Assembly (NCBI RefSeq): GCF_004025585.1
Contig: NZ_QTZO01000001.1
Span: forward strand, 248,001 to 312,000
Direction of reading: 5' to 3'
DNA from: Pseudodesulfovibrio sp. S3
Lineage (GTDB): Bacteria; Desulfobacterota; Desulfovibrionia; Desulfovibrionales; Desulfovibrionaceae
DNA: 64,000 nt
This document shows, piece by piece, positions 27,376 through 35,096 of the stretch. Position numbers and translations under genes: made by a program. The notes below the pieces were generated by a model, which was not told the origin of the DNA, searched no databases, and worked only from the letters and a program-made list of their open reading frames with translations. Position 1 is the first letter of the stretch; every line of letters starts with the position of its first letter.

Positions 27376-28143
27376 TCAAAATGTCTTGATGACCAACTGG
27401 ATCTTGTCGCCGACATAGCGCGTGATGCCGAAGTCGACGGGAAGCCCGAGTTCGTCCACATTGATGGATCTCGTTTCCAGAATCGGGCGGTTCCGGGGGA
27501 GGCCGAGTTGTCTGGCTTCCTCCGTGGTCGGCGGACGGGTGACGATTCGCGTCTCGTCCCGAAAGTAGTCCTCGACCCCGTGGGCGACGAAACAAGCCGT
27601 TATCGACCGGGTTTTCTTGAACGTGTCATGTATCCCTGCAAATCGTGGCAGGGGAAAGTAATGCGTGGTCAACGACAGGGGGCGGCCATCGGCCTTGCGC
27701 ATTATGTCGAGCATGGCCACCGGAGAGGTTACGGGTATCTGGAGTGCTTCGGAAACGGATTTGGCAGGTTCCATCACTTTGTGGCGCATGAGTATCCCGT
27801 CAGGGGCACAGTTCTGACGGTTCAGTATTTCGCTGAATCGGGTGCGCCGTGATACGTGATATTCGACAACGCTTTCGTTGACAAAGGAGCCGCGCCCCCG
27901 CTCCGATTTTATCAACATTCTGCTCTGGAGTTCGGACAGGGCGCGCCGGACGGTGTGGCGGTTCACTCTGTACCATTTCGCCAAAGTGCCCTCGGATGGC
28001 AGTTGGTCCCCGGGTGCGAACTGTCCCTGACGTATTTCTTTTTCCAGGGCCAAAGCAATCTGCTGCCATAGGGGTGAACGGTGATTTCTGTTCAACAGGA
28101 AACGCCTGTCGTAGTTGTCGGCATAGGATACTGACTCATTCAT
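27376..28143 (-). CDS. phnF: GntR/HutC-family regulator PhnF
   Basis: A 255-residue protein. The N-terminal winged helix (residues about 22-90) has SPLWQQIALALEKEIRQGQF, PSEGTLAKWYRVNRHTVRRA and RGRGSFV, all typical GntR features. The C-terminal UTRA domain (about 105-250) binds the effector. Placement beside phnDCE supports PhnF, a repressor of phosphonate uptake or use. It is convergent with phnE and has its own promoter region upstream. The operator may be the inverted repeat at 24727-24749, which is inference. Confidence 0.9.
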   Translation of the reverse strand: MNESVSYADNYDRRFLLNRNHRSPLWQQIALALEKEIRQGQFAPGDQLPSEGTLAKWYRVNRHTVRRALSELQSRMLIKSERGRGSFVNESVVEYHVSRRTRFSEILNRQNCAPDGILMRHKVMEPAKSVSEALQIPVTSPVAMLDIMRKADGRPLSLTTHYFPLPRFAGIHDTFKKTRSITACFVAHGVEDYFRDETRIVTRPPTTEEARQLGLPRNRPILETRSINVDELGLPVDFGITRYVGDKIQLVIKTF

Positions 28144-28472
28144 ACTTGGTTCATTGGCATTGTTGCAGGGATTTGTCTGTGTCGGTGCTGTGACGATTGC
28201 ATCCTGAGGCGGGGCAGGGCATCAAGGCTGCCAGCAATGCTCCGGTTTTTCGGATGCATTTCTTGAGGCGTTGTCGGCTGAGCCACGGCAAATCATCAGT
28301 TGAATAATATTCCATAAAACAGCATGTTGCCTTGTTGCTGTCATTTCGCTGAAATTCTTTCATTAACAATGAATGGTGAGTGATATATGCTCCCCCCAGT
28401 TTTCGTGTGCGGTCTGGTTGCATGGGAATCTGAGACAGTGGTGTCCTTTAACAAAAAAATATTAATATCAAT
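28144..28472. other. Non-coding region between phnF and the APS-kinase fusion gene
   Basis: A 329-base divergent region with no credible gene. It must hold the phnF promoter on the minus strand and the promoter for 28473 on the plus strand. The last 30 bases are AT-rich with no clear ribosome-binding site before ATG 28473. Confidence 0.6.
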
Positions 28473-30167
28473 ATGATGCAATATTCCGATTCACTCCCGG
28501 CCTATAATGCGGAAAGCCTGCTTGTTCATTTTCGGAGGGCCGAGCAACTCAAGGCCCGTGCCGCCGAATTCAAATCCGTATCTCTTTCTCCTCCGCAGCT
28601 CAGCGATCTGGAGATGCTTCTCAACAGGGCGTATTACCCCCTTGAAGGCTACATGGGCCGCAAGGATTACGAAAGCGTGCTCTCGGACATGCGGCTTGGG
28701 GACGGCTCCTTGTGGCCGTTGCCCATCTGTCTCGGCGTGAATGAAGAGTTCGCCCAGAGCCTGACCGAGGGCGAGTGCCTTGCAGTGCGGGATGCCGAGG
28801 GCTTCATGCTGGCCGTTCTTAACGTCAGCGACATCTGGAAGCCCGACCTGGAAAAGGAAGCCGTAGCCATATGGGGGGACACCGTCCCGCCCGGTCGGGT
28901 GAGCGCATGCAATTGCGGGCTGAAAAAAGTCTGGTATGTCGGCGGCAGGGTGGAAGGGCTTGCCTTTCCCCAGCGGTACGACTTCACGGATATCAGGCTG
29001 ACGCCTGCCGAAATGCACCGCTTCTGCGCGGATAAGGGATGGCGTAACATCATCGGCGTCCAGGCCGGGCGGCCCCTGCATAAGGCGGATAGGGCCATGC
29101 TTGAGGAGATCGCCCTGGAAGTGGGAGCCAGTCTCCTTCTGTCGCCGCTGATATCACCCTCCACCTATTCCAGCGTGGACCATTTCAGCATTGTCCGCTG
29201 TCTCCAACAGTTTGCCGATACCTTTCCGAGGAACATGGCCAAGCTGAATCTCATGCCGTGGTTCGAGCGGAAGATGGGCCCCAAGGGTGCCTTGCTGCGG
29301 GCCATCGTGAACAAGAATTACGGCTGTACCCACATGCTTGTGTGGGACTCCGGCAAGGCCGAGCCAAGGCTCAACGTACTTTCCGAAGATTATCAGTCCC
29401 ATATCAATTGGCTCGCCGCGCAGCAGGAAGCCACGGGCATCACTCCTGTCAAGGAGCGTTGCATGGCCCTTGATGCGGAGAGCGGACGCTATGTTTCTTC
29501 GGAAACCGGCGGACTGTGCGCCAACGATCACGACACCATTGTCCGGCTGCTCATGCAAGGGGAGACTGTCCCGGACTGGATGTCCTATCCGGGGGTGCTC
29601 AAGGAACTGGGCAGAAAATTCAAGCCGCGTTCCAAACAGGGGTTCACGCTCTTCTTTACTGGTCTCTCCGGCGCGGGCAAATCGACCCTGGCGAAGATCC
29701 TGTATGTGAAGCTGTTGGAACTCAATGAACGGCCTGTGACCCTGCTCGATGGAGATATCGTGCGTACGAACCTTTCCAGCGAGCTTGATTTCAGCCGGGA
29801 GCACAGAAACCTGAACGTCACCCGCATCGGCTTCGTGGCCAGTGAGATCGTCAAGAATGGGGGTGTGGCCGTATGTGCGCCGATCGCCCCGTATGCGGAA
29901 TCGCGTCGTCTGGTCCGGGAGAATGTGGAGCAGTACGGCGGGTTCATAGAGATTCATGTGAGCACTCCGCTCAATGTCTGCGAGCAGCGTGACCGAAAGG
30001 GCATTTATGCCAAGGCCAGAGCGGGGATAATCAAAGGCCTGACCGGTGTGGATGATCCGTATGTCGAACCCGAAAAGCCGGAACTGCGCATTGACACGTC
30101 GGAGCTTACCCCAAGCGAAGCCGCTGAAGAGGTCATGCGGTTCTTGTCAGACAATAAATATATCTGA
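28473..30167 (+). CDS. Sulfate adenylyltransferase-like/APS kinase fusion; sulfurylase motifs lost
   Basis: A 564-residue protein. Residues 390-560 are a complete APS kinase: Walker A GLSGAGKST (397-405), DGD (426-428), CAPIAPYAESRR and KGIYAKAR. Residues 1-385 align with ATP sulfurylase by scaffold (AYYPLEGYMGRKDYESVL, DIRLTPAEMH), but its active-site motifs are gone: QTRNPxHxAH is QAGRPLHKAD (197-206), GRDHAG is WDSGKA (291-296). The sulfurylase half is therefore probably not catalytic and may regulate or bind nucleotide. The kinase would make PAPS for assimilation or sulfation. Start ATG 28473 lacks a clear ribosome-binding site; ATG 28476 is possible. Confidence 0.9.
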   Translation: MMQYSDSLPAYNAESLLVHFRRAEQLKARAAEFKSVSLSPPQLSDLEMLLNRAYYPLEGYMGRKDYESVLSDMRLGDGSLWPLPICLGVNEEFAQSLTEGECLAVRDAEGFMLAVLNVSDIWKPDLEKEAVAIWGDTVPPGRVSACNCGLKKVWYVGGRVEGLAFPQRYDFTDIRLTPAEMHRFCADKGWRNIIGVQAGRPLHKADRAMLEEIALEVGASLLLSPLISPSTYSSVDHFSIVRCLQQFADTFPRNMAKLNLMPWFERKMGPKGALLRAIVNKNYGCTHMLVWDSGKAEPRLNVLSEDYQSHINWLAAQQEATGITPVKERCMALDAESGRYVSSETGGLCANDHDTIVRLLMQGETVPDWMSYPGVLKELGRKFKPRSKQGFTLFFTGLSGAGKSTLAKILYVKLLELNERPVTLLDGDIVRTNLSSELDFSREHRNLNVTRIGFVASEIVKNGGVAVCAPIAPYAESRRLVRENVEQYGGFIEIHVSTPLNVCEQRDRKGIYAKARAGIIKGLTGVDDPYVEPEKPELRIDTSELTPSEAAEEVMRFLSDNKYI

Positions 30168-30349
30168 AGCCCACAGTGATCATAGCGGGACATGGCCGGG
30201 GTGCTGCAACAGATTGAGTGATATGTGTTCCCATTCAAAAGCGGGTTTTCCCTATGGTGAAATGTGCCCGATTTTGTTAAGGGTTACTTGGTCGAAGACT
30301 CGGGGTTGTCTTCGGGCATCCGGCTCATGAAGCAGAGGGTGGAGGGGCT

Positions 30350-31009
30350 ATGTCAAAAAGGCCGGGATCGGGCAGCGCCAGTGAGTTCAGGGTTACCATG
30401 GACCATTGGGCGGATCATCGTATCTATTTCGGTGCCAACGTGCACGTCAGCAAGGTCTTTGAGCGGAAGAAACTCAGTGGACGCATTGTCGGGCTGTCCG
30501 AATACAAGTACCTGATTCTGGAAATCCCCTTTGGTCATAGGGCACAGGGCGCGTTATGTCCCCGGTTCCACGGTCATCGTTAAATTGGTCAGGGAAGGGA
30601 CGGTGTACGGTTTCTACTCAGAGGGCTTCAACTCCATTACGAACCGGCTCCGGTCATGTACCTCAAGCATCCGGGTGAGGTGGAGTTTTTTTGAATTTCG
30701 CTCCGCAAAACGGTTCATGTGCAATGATCCGGCACGAATGTACAACGACAATGCCCATTATTATTGTTTGATCAATGACATAAGTGCGGGCGGTTGCAAT
30801 CAGTCCAGTCTCAAGGGGGACGAGCATATCAATGCCGAGGAAGACGCCAAACTTCTTCTGAACCTCTACGGACTGGGGAGCTTGAGCTGGACTGCCACGT
30901 TCGGATCGTTACGAAATCCGGCGGCGGCTTATCCCATGGCGTCCAATTCGACGAGACCGGGGATTTCTATGCTCTGATTTCGAAATATCTAGATATGCTG
31001 TGTTGTTAG
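30350..31009 (+). pseudogene. PilZ-type (YcgR-like) protein gene broken by several single-base shifts
   Basis: A protein of about 220 residues can be read only by switching frame four times, between two frames. Segments in order are LSGRIVGLSEYKYLILEIP (frame of 30350), ARYVPGSTVIVKLVREGTVYG (frame of 30531), PAPVMYLKHPGEVEFF (from 30644), EFRSAKRFMCNDPAR to INDISAGGC (after a run of 7 T near 30686), and ELELDCHVRIVTKSGG to the stop at 31009. Order and content match YcgR-like N-terminal plus PilZ domains that bind c-di-GMP. All shifts lie in or beside short homopolymers, so sequencing error cannot be excluded. Confidence 0.72.
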
Positions 31010-31152
31010 CCCCAGCCATACAATAAGTGCGGCTCTCCTGTTGCTGGGCGGTGGCATTGCAACTCCGCTCTTGATTGGCGGAAGGTATTGAAATTGCAAT
31101 CGGTTGGACATACATATTCCTTATGTCAATATCTTGAACTGCAACCGGTGGG

Positions 31153-32142
31153 ATGATGTTCGATTACCTGGTCCGATCAAATTATTTGCGCGAGGTTCAG
31201 CGCACTTTCGGAGGTACCGGGCACCTTGATGTCATGGGGCTTATCACCCAGGCTTTGTCTGTGGCGATTCCCGTGCTTGTGGTGGGCGTTCTCTGGCATT
31301 ATCGTACCCTTATCTGGTTCAACGCAGCTCGTATGATAGCTCGTTTTTTGACTTCCCGAAGCCAGAAAATCGTGGAAAATTATCTGGTCTCACGAGGTGT
31401 CGTCCTTGAGGTGTGCCATTACGCAAACGGGAGGGTAGGGCGTAAGATTTGTGATGCCAGAGTGACGAGCGTGACTGGCGGCAGGATGAAAATGCAACTG
31501 CTCAACGCCTGTCCCACCATCCTGAAGCTCAAGAATGCGCAGGTGATCTGTTTCACCAAGCCGTTCGCCTATGCCGGAAAACGAATGAACGCCTTTGTCA
31601 CCATGGTCAGCCATGTGAGAAAAAAGGGTATTGTACTCAAGGAGTTGTCGATGATGACGCCGATTCGATACAAGTTCATCATCAGGCGGCGTCACTCCCG
31701 ACAGCGGGTGGCTCGCGAGGGGGCGGTCAGGGTCAAGGCGTGGAGTGGACGCAAGGCCAACACGTTTTGGATGATCAGGCCGGATTTGCAGACTGTGAAC
31801 AATCCGGCACGCTATGGGGACAAAACTCGTTTGGAGGTGGAAAACATCTCTGCGGGGGGGATGCGCATGTTCGTCATCAATCCCAAGGGTACACTTCCTC
31901 CGTTACAACAGGGGAATCAGTTGGTCTTGCGTGTCAGCATATGGAATCCAAAAACAAGAAAATATAATTTTTTCACAGCATTGGGGACAATTCGAAGTCG
32001 CTTCTCCGGCAAAGGCGGTTCCGTTGGTCTGGGTATCCAGTTCAATTCAGAAGGCGAAAAGATTGGCTCTCGATATGCGTGGAACACCGTACACGGCGAA
32101 ATCAAGCCTTTGGCTGAATTCCTATCACAGATAGAAGAGTAG
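31153..32142 (+). CDS. PilZ-domain protein with N-terminal membrane helix
   Basis: A 329-residue protein. A hydrophobic helix (residues about 35-52, LSVAIPVLVVGVLWHY) is followed by a flavodoxin-less, YcgR-like middle part and a C-terminal PilZ domain. The c-di-GMP motif is present: RRRHSRQRVAR (RxxxR) and, later, ENISAGGMRM (D/NxSxxG with Asn in the first position). It is probably a membrane-tethered c-di-GMP effector for motility or surface behaviour. It follows the broken PilZ gene by 143 bases. ATG 31153 and 31156 are equivalent starts. Confidence 0.85.
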   Translation: MMFDYLVRSNYLREVQRTFGGTGHLDVMGLITQALSVAIPVLVVGVLWHYRTLIWFNAARMIARFLTSRSQKIVENYLVSRGVVLEVCHYANGRVGRKICDARVTSVTGGRMKMQLLNACPTILKLKNAQVICFTKPFAYAGKRMNAFVTMVSHVRKKGIVLKELSMMTPIRYKFIIRRRHSRQRVAREGAVRVKAWSGRKANTFWMIRPDLQTVNNPARYGDKTRLEVENISAGGMRMFVINPKGTLPPLQQGNQLVLRVSIWNPKTRKYNFFTALGTIRSRFSGKGGSVGLGIQFNSEGEKIGSRYAWNTVHGEIKPLAEFLSQIEE

Positions 32143-32162
32143 CCCGGTCTGTTGGGACAGGG

Positions 32163-32603
32163 CTATTTGCGGCAGTCTGCGCAGACGCCGTAAAGGTACA
32201 TCTTGTGTTTCAGCAGCCTGAAGCCGTGTTCGCGGGCAAGCTCTTCCTGACGACGTTCGATGACCGGGTCCATGATTTCGATGTTTTTGCCGCATCGTTC
32301 ACAGATAAGGTGGTCGTGGTGATCCTTGCCGTAGCTCAGCTCGTAGCGTGTCACGCCATCCGCGAAATCAAGTGCTTCGATCAGCCCGGAGTCGTTGAGC
32401 AGTTTAAGGGTCCGGTAGACCGTTGCCTGGCCGATGGACGCGTCTCGCTTCTTTACTCGGGCATAGAGTTCTTCGGAAGAAAGATGTTCGTTTTGGCGCA
32501 GCAGAGTGTCTAGAATGATCCGTCTCTGCGGAGTCATTTTGAGGTTCTCATCGGCCAGATATTCGGCAAAGACAATTTGAGGGGCTTTCATAGGATATCC
32601 CAT
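32163..32603 (-). CDS. fur: Fur-family metal-dependent regulator
   Basis: A 146-residue protein (142 if ATG 32591 is used). The winged helix has KMTPQRRIILDTLL and ASIGQATVYRTLKLL. The metal part has HHDHLICERCGKNIEI and a C-terminal CADC pair that makes a structural zinc site with the first CERC. Fur, Zur and PerR cannot be separated by these features alone. It ends convergent to the PilZ gene. An inverted repeat 28 bases upstream is a candidate autoregulatory site. Confidence 0.92.
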   Translation of the reverse strand: MGYPMKAPQIVFAEYLADENLKMTPQRRIILDTLLRQNEHLSSEELYARVKKRDASIGQATVYRTLKLLNDSGLIEALDFADGVTRYELSYGKDHHDHLICERCGKNIEIMDPVIERRQEELAREHGFRLLKHKMYLYGVCADCRK

Positions 32604-32630
32604 CGTTTTGTTTTAATTTCAATCAGTTCA

Positions 32631-32649
32631 TCTCATACTGGAAATGAGA
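32631..32649. promoter_or_regulatory. Candidate operator upstream of fur
   Basis: TCTCAT (32631-32636) and ATGAGA (32644-32649) form a 6-base inverted repeat with a 7-base centre, the 19-base overall size of Fur-type boxes. The base match to the classical Fur box is only partial. Confidence 0.35.
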
Positions 32650-32704
32650 ATCGGTGTCAAACACCCTTGCCCCGACGCAGAATTGACCGAAATTGTTTTG
32701 TGTC

Positions 32705-32733
32705 TTGACTTTCCCTGCCGTGGTTCCTACAAC
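32705..32733 (+). promoter_or_regulatory. Candidate promoter of tRNA-Ser(UGA)
   Basis: TTGACT at 32705-32710 (5 of 6) and TACAAC at 32728-32733 (4 of 6) with an ideal 17-base spacer, 42 bases before the tRNA. Confidence 0.6.
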
Positions 32734-32775
32734 CGTTTTCCCGAAAGTCGGCATTTTTTCTTTGTCGCACCCAAC

Positions 32776-32867
32776 GGAGAGGTGGCAGAGCTCGGTTTAA
32801 TGCGCTGGTCTTGAAAACCAGAGACGGGGCAACTCGTCCGGGGGTTCGAATCCCTCCCTCTCCGCCA
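32776..32867 (+). tRNA. tRNA-Ser (anticodon UGA)
   Basis: Acceptor arms GGAGAGG (32776-32782) and CCTCTCC (32857-32863) pair fully, with discriminator G and encoded CCA at 32865-32867. The anticodon stem CTGGT/ACCAG encloses CTTGAAA with anticodon TGA at 32812-32814. The long variable arm contains GACGGGGCAACTCGTC. The T-arm GGGGGTTCGAATCCCTC is normal. Confidence 0.96.
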
Positions 32868-32875
32868 GTAATATC

Positions 32876-32910
32876 AAGGGCTTGTCTCGTAAGAGGCAAG
32901 CCCTTTTTGT
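32876..32910 (+). terminator. Terminator after tRNA-Ser(UGA)
   Basis: AAGGGCTTGTCTC pairs with GAGGCAAGCCCTT (one wobble) around a GTAA loop, followed by TTTGTG; with the pairing Ts it gives a run of five T. It lies 8 bases after the CCA end. Confidence 0.92.
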
Positions 32911-33324
32911 GAGTCTATTGTTAGGCGGTCTCCACGTTAGTCCTCGCATAGGGTAATGACATTGGCTTTGTTGTGGAATTGTATGTTTATATATGCTGCC
33001 CTGTTTTTTGGGGCGGATAGGTGTAAAGTTCCCCCTCTTAGGGCCAGCTTGGAGGTGCACACTTTGAAAGGAAAATCTGGCAAGTTTCCGCCATTCGGCA
33101 ACCGCTGATGGCCATACAGATTAAGTTCCATAAATTATTTTACACGATTAGACGCGCTTTTCCTCTCAAGAACTGGTGTGACGATCAAGCTGATGAAATT
33201 GCTATGACTTACGTGATGAAGAACATGTATCTTTATCAACAAGATGACGTTGATTCCTTTGGTAAATCAAAGTGAGATTAATTTCCTCGACCAGCTATCG
33301 CTGTGAGCCGAAGTAAGGTTTGTA
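32911..33324. other. Non-coding, AT-rich junction between tRNA-Ser(UGA) and the glycan locus
   Basis: About 410 bases without a credible gene on either strand. Base composition is visibly more AT-rich than the flanking genes. I found no integrase fragment and no second copy of the tRNA 3' end here, so tRNA-site integration is suggested by position only. Confidence 0.55.
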
Positions 33325-34548
33325 TTAGATCGTGTGTAATTCTGGGATTGCTGTAAAGAAGGAGCCGCCCCAGTCAGCTATATACCCGTGCTGGCGTAAA
33401 ATTTCATTTTTTATATTCCATGGTAGGATTAGGACGTAGTCCGGTCTGCGGTCTTTGAGTGTTTCTGGGGCTAAGATCGGGATATGGCTCTGGGGCATGA
33501 ACAGCCCCTGTTTATGCGGCGAGGCGTCCACGCAGAAATCGATTAAGTCGGTAGTTACGCCGCAATAATTAAGCAGGGTGTTGCCCTTGGCTGCGGCCCC
33601 GTAGGCGGCGACGGACTTGCCCTCGCGCTTTTTCTCTCTCAGGAACTCGAGAAGATCGTCCCGGATGGCGTCAGCCCCCGCCTGGAAGGTGTCGTAGTAG
33701 GGAAGGGTATTCATGCCTGCGGCGGATTCACGCCCGAGGATTTCCGTTACCGTCCCGCCGGTCTCCCGCGCGTCGTCTTCGTGGCAGATGAAGACGCGAA
33801 GGGACCCTCCGTGAGTGGGCAACTCTTCCACGTCGAAGATGCGTAGCCCGGCTCTGGAGAGGATGCGCCCGACCGTGTTCAGTGAGAGGTAAGAGAAGTG
33901 TTCGTGGTAGATAGTGTCGAACTGGCGTTCGGCCACGAGTCGCATAAGGTGCGGAAATTCAAGGGTAGCCGTGCCGCCTTCTCTGAGGATTATCCCAATG
34001 CCCTGAACGAAATCGTTGATGTCCGGCACGTGCGCCAGGACGTTGTTGCCGATGAGTAGGTCCACCGGACCGCGTTCATGTCTGAGCTGTTCGGCCAGCT
34101 TGCTGCCGAAAAAGTCGCGCACGGACTCAATACCTTTTGTGGCCGCGACGTCCGCCGTGGCCGTGGACGGCTCCACCCCATAGCAGGGAATTTTTTTTTC
34201 ACGCATGAATTGAAGCAGGTAGCCATCGTTGGAGGCGATCTCTGTCACAAGTGAGTTTTCGTCCAGGTTGAAGCGGTGCGCTGCCATGTCCGCGTAGCGC
34301 TGGGCGTGTTCAAGCCAGGAGGAACTGTAAGAGGAATAGTAGACGTATTCCTCGTTGAATATTTCCGTGGATTGCTTGTACTCGTCCACCTGGACCAAGA
34401 AGCAGTTGGAGCAGGTGTAGACCTTCAGGGGATACTTGGGCTCGGGTTCGCTAAGCCGGTTTGCGGTCACGAATGAGTTGGAAGGCGGATGCTCGCCGAG
34501 GTCGATGAAAAGGTGTTCGAGCGGGGTGTTGCAGTGGCGACAGTTCAT
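33325..34548 (-). CDS. NDP-sugar C-methyltransferase (TylC3/EvaC-like)
   Basis: A 407-residue SAM-dependent enzyme with the three-part layout of sugar C-methyltransferases. The N-terminus holds a zinc site (CRHC, later CSNC) and YPLKVYTCSNCFLVQVDEY. The central SAM domain has EIASNDGYLLQ. The catalytic-region motif HEHFSYLSL is intact. The C-terminal part has a Rossmann-like AAYGAAAKGNTLL module. It should add a methyl branch to a 4-keto-6-deoxy sugar, probably the CDP-sugar made by RfbF and RfbG. Its ATG overlaps the epimerase stop by 4 bases. It is the last gene of the locus. Confidence 0.85.
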   Translation of the reverse strand: MNCRHCNTPLEHLFIDLGEHPPSNSFVTANRLSEPEPKYPLKVYTCSNCFLVQVDEYKQSTEIFNEEYVYYSSYSSSWLEHAQRYADMAAHRFNLDENSLVTEIASNDGYLLQFMREKKIPCYGVEPSTATADVAATKGIESVRDFFGSKLAEQLRHERGPVDLLIGNNVLAHVPDINDFVQGIGIILREGGTATLEFPHLMRLVAERQFDTIYHEHFSYLSLNTVGRILSRAGLRIFDVEELPTHGGSLRVFICHEDDARETGGTVTEILGRESAAGMNTLPYYDTFQAGADAIRDDLLEFLREKKREGKSVAAYGAAAKGNTLLNYCGVTTDLIDFCVDASPHKQGLFMPQSHIPILAPETLKDRRPDYVLILPWNIKNEILRQHGYIADWGGSFFTAIPELHTI

Positions 34549-35096
34549 ATTCGTATCCCTTTGAATGTGGGGTCTATGAGGGGGTGGTTCCTGTCCCGCT
34601 CAGAGAGGTCGGAAGGGGGCAGCGGCCACTCGATGCTCAGGGCCGGGTCGTCGAAGCGGACCCCGCCCTCGGCGTCCGGGCTGTAGGGAGCGGTATGCAG
34701 ATAGAGCAACTCCGAGTCCGGCTCGAGGACCTGGAACCCGTGGGCAAACCCTTCGGGGATGAATAGGGCTTGCCGATTCTCTGAGGTCAGCTTCTGCCCG
34801 TGCCATTGCAGAAAGGTCGGCGACCCTTGGCGCAGATCTACGGCAATATCGAAGACGCTCCCCCGCAAACAGCGGACGATCTTGGTTTCGGCGTGGGGTG
34901 GGTGTTGGAAATGCATGCCCCGGATGCTTCCGGGGGCAACAGTTTGGGAGAGGTTGATCTGTGCGAGCGGCTTGGTCAAGCCGATGGTCTTAAATTCCTG
35001 TGAGCAGAAGACGCGGGCGAAGGAGCCGCGTTCATCCTCGATGGGTTGGGTGGTGACCAGATACAGGCCGTCCATGGGTAAAGGGGTGATGGTCAT
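34545..35096 (-). CDS. dTDP-4-dehydrorhamnose 3,5-epimerase-like protein (RfbC family)
   Basis: A 183-residue cupin-fold enzyme. It has the RfbC features RGSFARVFCSQEFK, INLSQTVAPGSIRGMHFQ (catalytic His in GMH), CLRGSVFDIAVDLR and FIPEGFAHGFQVLE. In this cluster the substrate is more likely a CDP-4-keto-6-deoxyhexose than the dTDP sugar, since rfbF and rfbG are next to it and no rmlA, rmlB or rmlD is seen. ATG 35096 overlaps the rfbG stop by 4 bases; longer frames into rfbG are not needed. Confidence 0.88.
   Translation of the reverse strand: MTITPLPMDGLYLVTTQPIEDERGSFARVFCSQEFKTIGLTKPLAQINLSQTVAPGSIRGMHFQHPPHAETKIVRCLRGSVFDIAVDLRQGSPTFLQWHGQKLTSENRQALFIPEGFAHGFQVLEPDSELLYLHTAPYSPDAEGGVRFDDPALSIEWPLPPSDLSERDRNHPLIDPTFKGIRI

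Noticed and set aside
32868-33324. An attachment site of an integrative element at tRNA-Ser(UGA)
   Set aside because: No integrase gene and no second copy of the tRNA 3' end were found up to 52 kb, so a defined att pair cannot be claimed.
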